Source of the DNA: Coprobacillus cateniformis | GTDB taxonomy: Bacteria; Bacillota_I; Bacilli_A; Erysipelotrichales; Coprobacillaceae | Direction of reading: 5' to 3' | DNA: 64,000 nucleotides | Assembly (NCBI RefSeq): GCF_009767585.1 | Contig: NZ_WSNW01000001.1 | Span: forward strand, 310,001 to 374,000 | Part shown: piece by piece, positions 44,166 to 51,926 of the stretch | How the letters are laid out: every line of letters starts with the position of its first letter | Numbering within the stretch: position 1 is the first letter of the stretch | Translations under genes and position numbers: made by a program | The notes under the pieces: model-generated | Seen by the model: only the letters and a program-made list of their open reading frames with translations | The model's database searches: none | Told to the model about the DNA's origin: nothing

Positions 44166-44218
44166 AAAAAAGGCAGTATATTAAATACAACAAGTGTAAT
44201 ATAATATATTGCCTTTTT
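44166..44218. terminator. bidirectional terminator between the convergent polysaccharide loci
   Basis: AAAAAGGCA and TGCCTTTTT close a long AT-rich hairpin whose inner part pairs ATATTA with TAATAT. T-runs follow on both strands. It lies about 100 bases after the stop of nucleotidyltransferase copy B and can also stop readthrough from locus 1. Confidence 0.7.
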
Positions 44219-44316
44219 CTTATACTTGTGGTTAATATGAATATCATCAAAACAACTATCAAATTATAATTCAGATAAATTTATTAAATACTATATATAT
44301 TAAAATTGTTTATTAT

Positions 44317-45216
44317 TTACAAGCAAATTGGATATACACCTTTATCAATAAGTTTATGTACACTTTCTTTCACAGATTCTTTATCTTCTTTGTATGTCAC
44401 TCCAAACCACTCATCTTGTGATTTTAAGACTTCAACACTTATTTGTTTATCTTTTAATAAGTCTCCAATGATTGTTGGTAATAGATATTCTGTTTTTAAA
44501 TCTGCAGATTCAAGGGATTGTAAAAAGTCTTCAAAGCCTTTTTCTAAAACATTAATAAACTCTGGGTAAAGACCCCACATATTCATAGATACAATCGAAT
44601 CTAAATCAATAACCTGATCATTCACTACTGCATGATTATTCCTTTTCTCAATATTATGTGTTTCTACAATGTCAACTAACTTGTGATCTAAACTCACTTG
44701 ACAGATTCCTCTTGTGACACCACCATTATCACTCAATGTATTCTTTAATATAAATCCTACCATACATGCTGGTAATACATCACATTCATGTTTTGTGGTT
44801 AAATATTGATAAGCAACTTGATAAGCTTCTTTACCATAATAATCATCTGCATTAATAACTAAGAATGGTTCATGAATCAGTCCTTTACATGCTAAAATAG
44901 CCTGACCTGTTCCCCATGGTTTCTTTCTCTCTTTAAATATCTCCTTGTATTGAGTAGGAATATTTGATAACTCCTGAAATGCATATTCAACATGTATTTT
45001 CTTTTTCATTCTTTGACCTATGATTTCATCAAAATCTTTTTCTAAGTCTTTTCTAATCACAAAAACAACCTTATTAAAACCTGCTTGAATCGCATCATAA
45101 ATAGAATAATCCATAATAATTTCACCATTTGGTCCGACTGGTTCTAATTGTTTAATTCCACCACCAAAACGGCTTCCAATTCCTGCTGCCATGACAACTA
45201 ATGTTATATCTTTCAT
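44317..45216 (-). CDS. sugar nucleotidyltransferase (NTP_transferase), copy B
   Basis: A 299-residue protein nearly identical to copy A at 22667-23566: residues 6-220 differ at almost no position, while a block around residues 225-260 differs strongly (KGFEDFLQSLESADLKTEY against DKFQIFLEKLDSTDLKTEY), after which identity returns. It has the same MAAGIGSRFGGGIKQLEPVG and NADDYYGKEAY motifs. It starts with ATG at 45216, confirming the shorter start of copy A. It is the last gene of locus 2. The sugar is unknown. Confidence 0.87.
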   Translation of the reverse strand: MKDITLVVMAAGIGSRFGGGIKQLEPVGPNGEIIMDYSIYDAIQAGFNKVVFVIRKDLEKDFDEIIGQRMKKKIHVEYAFQELSNIPTQYKEIFKERKKPWGTGQAILACKGLIHEPFLVINADDYYGKEAYQVAYQYLTTKHECDVLPACMVGFILKNTLSDNGGVTRGICQVSLDHKLVDIVETHNIEKRNNHAVVNDQVIDLDSIVSMNMWGLYPEFINVLEKGFEDFLQSLESADLKTEYLLPTIIGDLLKDKQISVEVLKSQDEWFGVTYKEDKESVKESVHKLIDKGVYPICL

Positions 45217-45547
45217 TATTATCTCCTCGTATTTTTATTTATTCATAAAATCAATATTTATTAGATACTTTTTGTTATTCAGTATTTTCAGATTATATAA
45301 ATAACTTTTTCCAACTTATTCGGTAATATTTTATTAAAAATATAAATAGCAAATATGCTCATTATTTTTGTGAAATAAACTCAATTGGTATGGATAACCT
45401 AAAAATTCTAAAATAAAGGTGTTAATATATATTATATGTATTAAAAATAATCTTGCGTTTTTTATAAATATCCTTTCTGTTTGTATAATTTCATTCTTAT
45501 TAATATGCAGATAAATATTCTGTTTTTATATGTAGATTAATAAGAAT
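45217..45547. other. intergenic region with a long inverted repeat
   Basis: AT-rich, no gene. CATTCTTATTAAT (45492-45504) is exactly inverted at 45536-45548, 31 bases apart; the right arm abuts the terminator of the lysozyme gene. It could extend that terminator structure or be an operator for the downstream nucleotidyltransferase gene. Confidence 0.45.
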
Positions 45548-45573
45548 GAGACACAACAACATTGTTGTGTCTC
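45548..45573 (-). terminator. hairpin terminator of the GH25 lysozyme gene
   Basis: GAGACACAACAA and TTGTTGTGTCTC form a 12-bp stem with almost no loop, seven bases after the stop codon. The minus-strand flank is ATTCTTATT, only moderately T-rich. Confidence 0.75.
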
Positions 45574-45579
45574 TATTGA

Positions 45580-47709
45580 TTAATTTGTAGGACCAGTTTT
45601 TTTAGAACTAAAATAAGCATTTAAATCTACTCTACCTTTAATTCCATTAATGCTTCCTGAAGAAGTATATTGCCACATTCTGTAAGTTCCTTTATATGTA
45701 CAATTTTTTATAATTGGTTCACTTTTGTGTCCATACTGTGCAACCCATTTTTCATATTTATTTAATGATGAATCATATAGTTTTGTATTCCAATAATTTA
45801 GGTTTGCATAAATTCCTGGCGTATAACCTGCATTAGAAATGATTTGGCAATATTCATTTGCCATTTGAGTATATGTACTCGCTGATATTGATCCAGCGGC
45901 ATCTGTATATTCTAAGTCATAAAATACAGGAAGAGATAATTTTCTACCTTGAATTAATTGTAAAGTTGCTTGAGCTTCAACTCTTGCTTCAGCAACATTT
46001 GTTCCATAACTAAAAAAGTATACACCATAAGGTATACCTAATCTTTCTAATGCATCAGCATTCTTTTTAAATTTTGAATCAATAACAATCTTATTACTCT
46101 CAAATATAGAACCATTTCCTGAGAAATCATAATATCCACATCTTAGGATCACTTTATCTACAAGACCCTCTCGTTTGATAGTATCCCAATCAATATCACC
46201 ATTCCACTTTGAGATATCAATGACTAACGCATCAGCTCCAGTAATATATTCTCCATAACTATTGTAAAGAACTTTTTTGCCATTTTGAGTTATCCATCCC
46301 ATGGGACAAATTCCTCTATCGTCAAAATGGTAAGTAATTCCATCAATAATTTGAGTCCCAACATACATAGCTCCATCATTGCCAAAATAATGCATACCAT
46401 CACTATTTTGATACCATCCAGTTGTCATGATCCCATTATTATCGAAGTAATACGTATTCCCATTAATAGACTGCCAGCCTTTAACAGTATTTCCATTGCT
46501 ATCAAAGTATTTTCTGCCATTTGATGTATTACACCATCCATTTTGTTTCATGCCATTTGATCCAAAGTTATATTCTTTGCCACCAATAACTTGATATCCT
46601 GTCAGCATGTGTCCTTCACTGTTAAAATAATATTGGTGACTATTCTGAGTCAGCCAACCTTTTGTAATAACTCCACGATTATTAAAATAATATCTTTTAC
46701 CATTAACCGTTTGCCAGCCAATTAACATATGACCTTCCTCATTGAAGTAATGATATCCTTCATCATTATAATACCAACCAATTGTATATCCTCCATCAGG
46801 ATTAAAAAGATAAGTATATCCATTGAGTGATTGCCAGCCATTTAATGTATTCCCATTGTTATCGAAATATTTCCAGCCAGTTTCAGTCCATTGCCAGCCT
46901 AATCCTAATTCGCCATTAGATTTAAAATAACGTATCTTACCATCAATAGTAACTGTACCAGTTAACATATGACCCTCATTATTAAAGTAATACTTTTTCC
47001 CATTTTGAGTCAGCCAACCTTTTGTAATAATTCCACGATTATTAAAATAATATCTTTTACCATTAACCGTTTGCCAGCCAATTAACATATGACCTTCCTT
47101 ATTGAAGTAATGATATCCTTCATCGTTATAATACCATCCAATTGTATAACCACCATCTGGTTTGAAGAGATAAGTATAACCATTTAAAGATTGCCAGTCA
47201 TTTAATGTATTCCCATTGTTATCGAAATATTTCCAACCAGTTTCAGTCCATTGCCAGCCTAATCCTAATTCACCATTAGATTTAAAATAACGCATCTTAC
47301 CATCAATAGTAACTGTACCAGTTAACATATGACCCTCATTATTAAAGTAATACTTTTTCCCATTTTGAGTTAACCAACCTTTTGTAATAATACCACGATT
47401 ATTGAAATAATATCGTTTCCCATTAATAGTTTGCCAACTGATTAACATATGTCCTTCATCATTAAAATAATGATATCCCTCATCATTATAATACCATCCA
47501 ATTGTATAGCCACCATCAGAATTAAAGAGATAAGTATATCCGTTTAAATTTTGCCATCCATTTAACGTATTTCCGTTTTCATCATAATATTTCCATCCAG
47601 TATCAGTCCATGTCCAGTAACCATTTTGATGATCTGCTGCATATGTTTGAGAAATAGTAATAAAAGATAAGAAACAAACCATAAATAATATTAATACTAA
47701 TTTTTTCAT
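45580..47709 (-). CDS. secreted GH25 lysozyme with cell-wall-binding repeats
   Basis: A 709-residue secreted protein. A signal peptide (residues 1-24, cut near TYAA) is followed by about 450 residues of choline-binding-type/glucan-binding repeats of the GWQ.(I/L)NG..YYF...G form, arranged as three near-identical 120-residue superrepeats and several single repeats. The C-terminal GH25 muramidase domain (about 490-705) opens with ADALVIDISKWNGDIDW and has the catalytic FYDLEY pattern. It hydrolyses peptidoglycan. It ends locus 2 just before copy B. Its placement in a polysaccharide locus suggests wall remodelling for polymer attachment or surface binding. Confidence 0.93.
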   Translation of the reverse strand: MKKLVLILFMVCFLSFITISQTYAADHQNGYWTWTDTGWKYYDENGNTLNGWQNLNGYTYLFNSDGGYTIGWYYNDEGYHYFNDEGHMLISWQTINGKRYYFNNRGIITKGWLTQNGKKYYFNNEGHMLTGTVTIDGKMRYFKSNGELGLGWQWTETGWKYFDNNGNTLNDWQSLNGYTYLFKPDGGYTIGWYYNDEGYHYFNKEGHMLIGWQTVNGKRYYFNNRGIITKGWLTQNGKKYYFNNEGHMLTGTVTIDGKIRYFKSNGELGLGWQWTETGWKYFDNNGNTLNGWQSLNGYTYLFNPDGGYTIGWYYNDEGYHYFNEEGHMLIGWQTVNGKRYYFNNRGVITKGWLTQNSHQYYFNSEGHMLTGYQVIGGKEYNFGSNGMKQNGWCNTSNGRKYFDSNGNTVKGWQSINGNTYYFDNNGIMTTGWYQNSDGMHYFGNDGAMYVGTQIIDGITYHFDDRGICPMGWITQNGKKVLYNSYGEYITGADALVIDISKWNGDIDWDTIKREGLVDKVILRCGYYDFSGNGSIFESNKIVIDSKFKKNADALERLGIPYGVYFFSYGTNVAEARVEAQATLQLIQGRKLSLPVFYDLEYTDAAGSISASTYTQMANEYCQIISNAGYTPGIYANLNYWNTKLYDSSLNKYEKWVAQYGHKSEPIIKNCTYKGTYRMWQYTSSGSINGIKGRVDLNAYFSSKKTGPTN
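46540..47619. repeat. three tandem 360-bp repeats inside the lysozyme gene
   Basis: DNA around 46861 and 47221 is nearly identical over long stretches with a 360-bp period, and a slightly more diverged unit lies at 47260-47619. Each unit encodes 120 residues. Such repeats recombine easily, so the number of units may vary between isolates. Confidence 0.85.
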
Positions 47710-47730
47710 AATAAGTTACACCTCTATCTT

Positions 47731-48765
47731 CTAATTATATTCGTCATTTATGTATGATTTTTCTATAAGTTCATCCTCATCATAATCACGAATAGCTTTC
47801 ATTCCTAAAATTTTATACCAGTTCATAGGGCTTAATCCGTTGCCAGGACGTTTACATGTTATGTTATCTAGATTAAAAACTTCTCCCTCTTTTATGGCTT
47901 TTTTAGCAACAATTGATTTTCTTGCAATATTTATATTTTTCTTTTCTGAATTAGTTACTCTTTTTATTCCGTTCCCTAACATAATTTCTGCTCTTCTTAT
48001 TGAATAGCAAAGAGTTTTCAAATCGTTTGGCATAATTGATGCTTTATGATCTGGACCTTCCATATTACAATCCAAAGTAAAGTGTTTTTCTATAAAACAA
48101 ATACCATATGGTACAGCAAGAATTGGTGCAACAAATCCTTTTGAGTGGTCTGAAAAACCTATTTTATAGTTAGGAAAATTTTTATGCAAATCAGTTATTG
48201 CAGATACATTGACATCTTCATCATCAGTAGGATATTCAGTATTACAATGCAATATAATAATCTCCGAAGAGGTTCCAAGTTCTAAAATATCAAGTGCAGC
48301 TTTTATTTCTTCAATAGTAGCCATCCCTGTTGAAAGGATAATTTTCTTATTTGGAATATTTAAAGATGATATTTTTTGAAGATATGGTAAATTGGTAATT
48401 TCACCAGATGGAATCTTCCATACATTTTGTTTAATTGAATATAAAAAATCAATTGATTCTTCATCAAATGCTGTTGAAAAAACATCTAGCCCTAAAGATT
48501 CAGAATATTTCTTTAAATTAAGATAATCGTTATGTGAAAGTTCCAATTTCTCTGTCATTTCTAATTGACTTTCTTGGTTTCCAGTGTTTTTAATTTGATA
48601 ATCTGCTTTAGGTGCGTATTTTGAAATGAGAGCGTGCGAATTAAATGTTTGAAATTTTACTGCATCAACACCACACTCCTTAGCAGTCTTTACCATTTCA
48701 TAGGCTAAATTAACATTCCCATTATGATTACAACCAATTTCAGCTACAATGTAAATGTTTGACAT
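47731..48765 (-). CDS. neuB: nonulosonic acid synthase (NeuB family)
   Basis: A 344-residue PEP-condensing synthase. The barrel domain has VAEIGCNHNGNVNLAYEMV, AVKFQTFNS, LSTGMATIEEI, LHCNTEYPT, GFSDHSKG and EKHFTLDCNMEGPDH; the C-terminal SAF antifreeze-like domain has KRPGNGLSPMNW. It condenses ManNAc, or a 6-deoxy diacetamido sugar, with PEP to give sialic or legionaminic acid. I prefer the ATG at 48765, though the ATG at 48771 is also close to AAGGAGG. It follows neuC with overlap. The NeuB versus LegI choice cannot be made from sequence alone. Confidence 0.93.
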   Translation of the reverse strand: MSNIYIVAEIGCNHNGNVNLAYEMVKTAKECGVDAVKFQTFNSHALISKYAPKADYQIKNTGNQESQLEMTEKLELSHNDYLNLKKYSESLGLDVFSTAFDEESIDFLYSIKQNVWKIPSGEITNLPYLQKISSLNIPNKKIILSTGMATIEEIKAALDILELGTSSEIIILHCNTEYPTDDEDVNVSAITDLHKNFPNYKIGFSDHSKGFVAPILAVPYGICFIEKHFTLDCNMEGPDHKASIMPNDLKTLCYSIRRAEIMLGNGIKRVTNSEKKNINIARKSIVAKKAIKEGEVFNLDNITCKRPGNGLSPMNWYKILGMKAIRDYDEDELIEKSYINDEYN

Positions 48766-48770
48766 AATCA

Positions 48771-49946
48771 TCACTCCTCCTTTATTGTAAAATTAATATC
48801 ATAGAATGATTTTTTTAAGTTAATACCATCATTCAAATGTTTTTTTATTATTTCTATAATCTGTTGACTCGTTGTTCCATTGCCATAAGGACTTTTTAAA
48901 TCCACTAATTCATTTCTGAAACTTTGGCTTAATCCTTTATTCATAGCTTTAATAATCTCTTCTTTTTCAGGGATACAATTGATAATACTTTTGCATTGAA
49001 TTCTTCCTTTTTGACGATCACCAATATTAATTGTTGGAACTCTAAAAGACGGTGCTTCTAAAATACCACTTGAAGAATTTCCAATTACCATTTTAGAAAA
49101 CTTCATAGCAGTCAGATATCTAGTCATTCCTAAACTAAATTCTGTATAGAACTTATTTGGATATTTACTAACATAGTCATCAATTATGTTATTAATTAAA
49201 TTTCCTCCAGCATCTGCATTTGCTTTAGTAATGATAAAGTTTAAATCTTTAAACTCTAGAAAGGCCTCCAACATTTCTTTTACTTGATTGATAGCTGTAT
49301 CATTTTCAAGTGTAACTGGATGGAAGGTTACAAGAGCATAATTAGAAAGTGAAAATGATAAATTTTGTTCTAGTTCTGTTTTAGACATCAATTTTTGAGT
49401 CATTATATTTTCAACACCTAAGCCTCCGACATTATATACTCTGTGAGGATTTTCTCCTAACTGAATAACACGATGGCGATATTCTTCGCAACATGTAAAA
49501 TGTAAATAACTACATTTTGATATTGCATGACGTATAGCCTCATCTATAGCTCCTTCAGTAGTCTCTCCACCATGAATATGAGCAATGGGAATATGCTGAT
49601 TTAACGCAGGAATTACTGCACCAAATAATTCATAGCGATCTCCTAAAATTAATAACAAGTCTGGTTTGGAACTTTTAAAATACTTACTACATTCACATAT
49701 ACATTTAGATATAGCTTTATCCATGTCAACCAATTCATCAGTATCATCTAATATTGGTATTTTTTTGTTAATAGTAAAATTATCGTTTTTAATATCATTA
49801 ACAGTATAACCATGCTTTTTACTTAAATGAGCTCCAGTTACTATCAAGTCTAAATCCAATTGTGGATCATTCACAATTTTCTCTAAAATTGAATACATGA
49901 GGTGATATTCAGCTCTTGTTCCTGTTAGAACACTTATCTTTTTCAT
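48771..49946 (-). CDS. neuC: UDP-N-acetylglucosamine 2-epimerase, hydrolysing (NeuC/LegG family)
   Basis: A 391-residue GT-B-fold epimerase of the hydrolysing class. Markers are VLTGTRAEYHLMYSILEKI, LILGDRYELFGAV and HIHGGETTEGAIDEAIRHAI, with SSSGILEAPSF near the C-terminus. NeuC converts UDP-GlcNAc to ManNAc plus UDP; LegG does the same with UDP-diacetamido-bacillosamine. It is followed by NeuB, and preceded after 70 bases by the NeuD-like gene. No bacillosamine-type aminotransferase for a LegG pathway is seen in the window, so sialic acid is somewhat favoured. Confidence 0.92.
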   Translation of the reverse strand: MKKISVLTGTRAEYHLMYSILEKIVNDPQLDLDLIVTGAHLSKKHGYTVNDIKNDNFTINKKIPILDDTDELVDMDKAISKCICECSKYFKSSKPDLLLILGDRYELFGAVIPALNQHIPIAHIHGGETTEGAIDEAIRHAISKCSYLHFTCCEEYRHRVIQLGENPHRVYNVGGLGVENIMTQKLMSKTELEQNLSFSLSNYALVTFHPVTLENDTAINQVKEMLEAFLEFKDLNFIITKANADAGGNLINNIIDDYVSKYPNKFYTEFSLGMTRYLTAMKFSKMVIGNSSSGILEAPSFRVPTINIGDRQKGRIQCKSIINCIPEKEEIIKAMNKGLSQSFRNELVDLKSPYGNGTTSQQIIEIIKKHLNDGINLKKSFYDINFTIKEE

Positions 49947-50016
49947 ATTCTCTTATATTCCTTTCCGAGTGCATTTATAGGTATAAATAACTCTAAAAAA
50001 CATTCTTAATATAATT

Positions 50017-50655
50017 TTATTTAACAATACCTACCACTGTTTCATTATCTTTTATATCTCGTAAAACTGTGCTTCCAGCACCAATAATAACATTACTTCC
50101 AATATTTAATCCTTGTAAAATTGAACAATTTAATCCAAAATGACATTCATTTTTTACAGTAATATCTCCCGTTAAAACAGCACCTGGTGCAATATGTATT
50201 AGATTCCCAAGACAACATCCATGTTCTACGATACTGCCAGTATTAATGATGCAATAATCACCAATAGTAACATCTGTATTAATTATAGCTCCTTTTCCAA
50301 CATATATCATTTCTCCAAGTTGCACATGATCGGCTACAATAGAAGTATTATCAATGATTGAAATTAGTTCGAATCCGATTTTTTTTGCTTTTGTTATTAA
50401 CTTTTTTCTTAAGTTACAATCCTTTACACTTCCAACAGTTATATGAGCATAATGCACACCTTCATCATATAAACCTTGCAAAATGGAATCATCACCCAAC
50501 ACAGGGATTGCATTAATAAAAGTTCCTGAATTTACGATAGGATCAGTAATTCCTACTACTTCATAATTGTTATATAGATCACTTTTAAAAAATGAATCTA
50601 ATACCCCTCTACAATAACCTCCTGCTCCTATAAATACAATTTTATTCTTTGACAT
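50017..50655 (-). CDS. sialic acid O-acetyltransferase-like protein (NeuD/PglD family)
   Basis: A 212-residue protein with the N-terminal PglD domain (IVFIGAGGYCRGVLDSFF, VVGITDP) and a left-handed beta-helix from about residue 90 (YVGKGAIINTDVTIGDYCII, HIAPGAVLTGDITVKNEC), whose HIAPGA contains the conserved catalytic-region histidine found in the family. It acetylates either a nonulosonic acid or an amino sugar precursor. Its start overlaps the flippase end by 14 bases. A PglD-like N-acetyltransfer in a diacetamido pathway is the alternative. Confidence 0.85.
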   Translation of the reverse strand: MSKNKIVFIGAGGYCRGVLDSFFKSDLYNNYEVVGITDPIVNSGTFINAIPVLGDDSILQGLYDEGVHYAHITVGSVKDCNLRKKLITKAKKIGFELISIIDNTSIVADHVQLGEMIYVGKGAIINTDVTIGDYCIINTGSIVEHGCCLGNLIHIAPGAVLTGDITVKNECHFGLNCSILQGLNIGSNVIIGAGSTVLRDIKDNETVVGIVK

Positions 50656-51919
50656 ATATATTTTCCTTCCATTTTCTTATTCTAAATAATAAAAAAGAAC
50701 TAAAAAATAATGTTAAAATTAAGATTAAAAATAAATATAAAATTGAAGCTCCACGCAGCTGATATCTATAAACAATAAAATTTGAGCTAAATAAGGCTAA
50801 AAATCCAACAATAATATATCCAATGAGAATAATTTTCTGATTTCTCATAAGTGTTATAATAGTTGTAAAAAAACCTACTAATGCTAGTAACCCTCCACCT
50901 AACATTAATATTAATAAATCCAGTCTAAACAAAGATAAATCACAGTTATATAATAATGATAGAATTGGAATTCCTAAAAAAAATGAACCTAGTAGAGCTA
51001 ATACAGTAATAAAGATAATAAAAATAATTTGCCTCCAGAAAAATGTTTCAAATTTTTTTATATCATTTTCTTCATAACAGATAGTCATTGTAGTCAGAAT
51101 TGGCTGAAAAGCAAAATTATTCAATAATCCAATTACAAAAACAGGCATTGATATAAAGCCATAATATGCTTGTAATTCTGAAGTTAATAAAGCATCTATG
51201 GCATATTTGGGTGCATTTAGAATATAAAATGATAAAAATGAGCCACCGAAAATAGGGAAACAATATTTGAGAATCAACCATGATTTGTTATAGGAAATAT
51301 GAATTTTAGGTAAGGAAAATATCGGATACGATATTTTTAATAAGTAAAAAAGGATTAATGTAGTAAATATACAAGTTAATATAGAAGCTATAATTAAGTT
51401 TTGTGTGAGAATAGAGAATATACATAACATTAATGTAGAAATAATCAATCTTACGGAAATACATTTTCCTGCAATATCTAAACGATTTTTTTGTTGATAC
51501 ATCCCATGAAAGACATCTTCCACTGAGTCAACTAATTTTAAATAACACATTAAAAAAATGATAATAATTTTATCCAGACTATAATCATTAGTGTATGTTT
51601 GAAAAGCGATATATACTATTGTAAAAATTATCATGAGTACAGAGACAAGAATACGATGACTAAGATAATCATTAAAAGTAAATTTTTCACTAATATCTGT
51701 AACTTGATAATTTCTTACTCCATATTTTCCAATTGTTATTGCCAAATTTGCAATGGCCCATGCTATAGTAAAGATGCCTGCCATTTCTATATCTAAAACA
51801 CGAGTTAATACAATAAGAATGATAACAGATTGAAATGCATTAATTAACCCACCAATTATATTCCAAATGTAACTATTTCTTTTTATTGAATTTTTATCTC
51901 CTAATATAAATTGTTGCAT
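50642..51919 (-). CDS. Wzx-type polysaccharide flippase, locus 2
   Basis: A 425-residue MOP-superfamily membrane protein with about 12-14 helices. The start NSYIWNIIGGLINAFQSVII with LTRVLDIEMAGIFTIAWAIA is a typical flippase N-terminus. It has little similarity to the locus 1 flippase, so it should carry a different repeat unit. It lies seven bases after the ThDP enzyme gene and overlaps the NeuD-like gene. This second flippase shows that the locus is a complete assembly system on its own. Confidence 0.9.
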   Translation of the reverse strand: MQQFILGDKNSIKRNSYIWNIIGGLINAFQSVIILIVLTRVLDIEMAGIFTIAWAIANLAITIGKYGVRNYQVTDISEKFTFNDYLSHRILVSVLMIIFTIVYIAFQTYTNDYSLDKIIIIFLMCYLKLVDSVEDVFHGMYQQKNRLDIAGKCISVRLIISTLMLCIFSILTQNLIIASILTCIFTTLILFYLLKISYPIFSLPKIHISYNKSWLILKYCFPIFGGSFLSFYILNAPKYAIDALLTSELQAYYGFISMPVFVIGLLNNFAFQPILTTMTICYEENDIKKFETFFWRQIIFIIFITVLALLGSFFLGIPILSLLYNCDLSLFRLDLLILMLGGGLLALVGFFTTIITLMRNQKIILIGYIIVGFLALFSSNFIVYRYQLRGASILYLFLILILTLFFSSFLLFRIRKWKENIYVKE

Positions 51920-51926
51920 AGGTTAC

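Noticed and set aside
46540..47619. CRISPR-like array
   Set aside because: The 360-bp period lies in an open frame and encodes cell-wall-binding repeats; there are no spacers.
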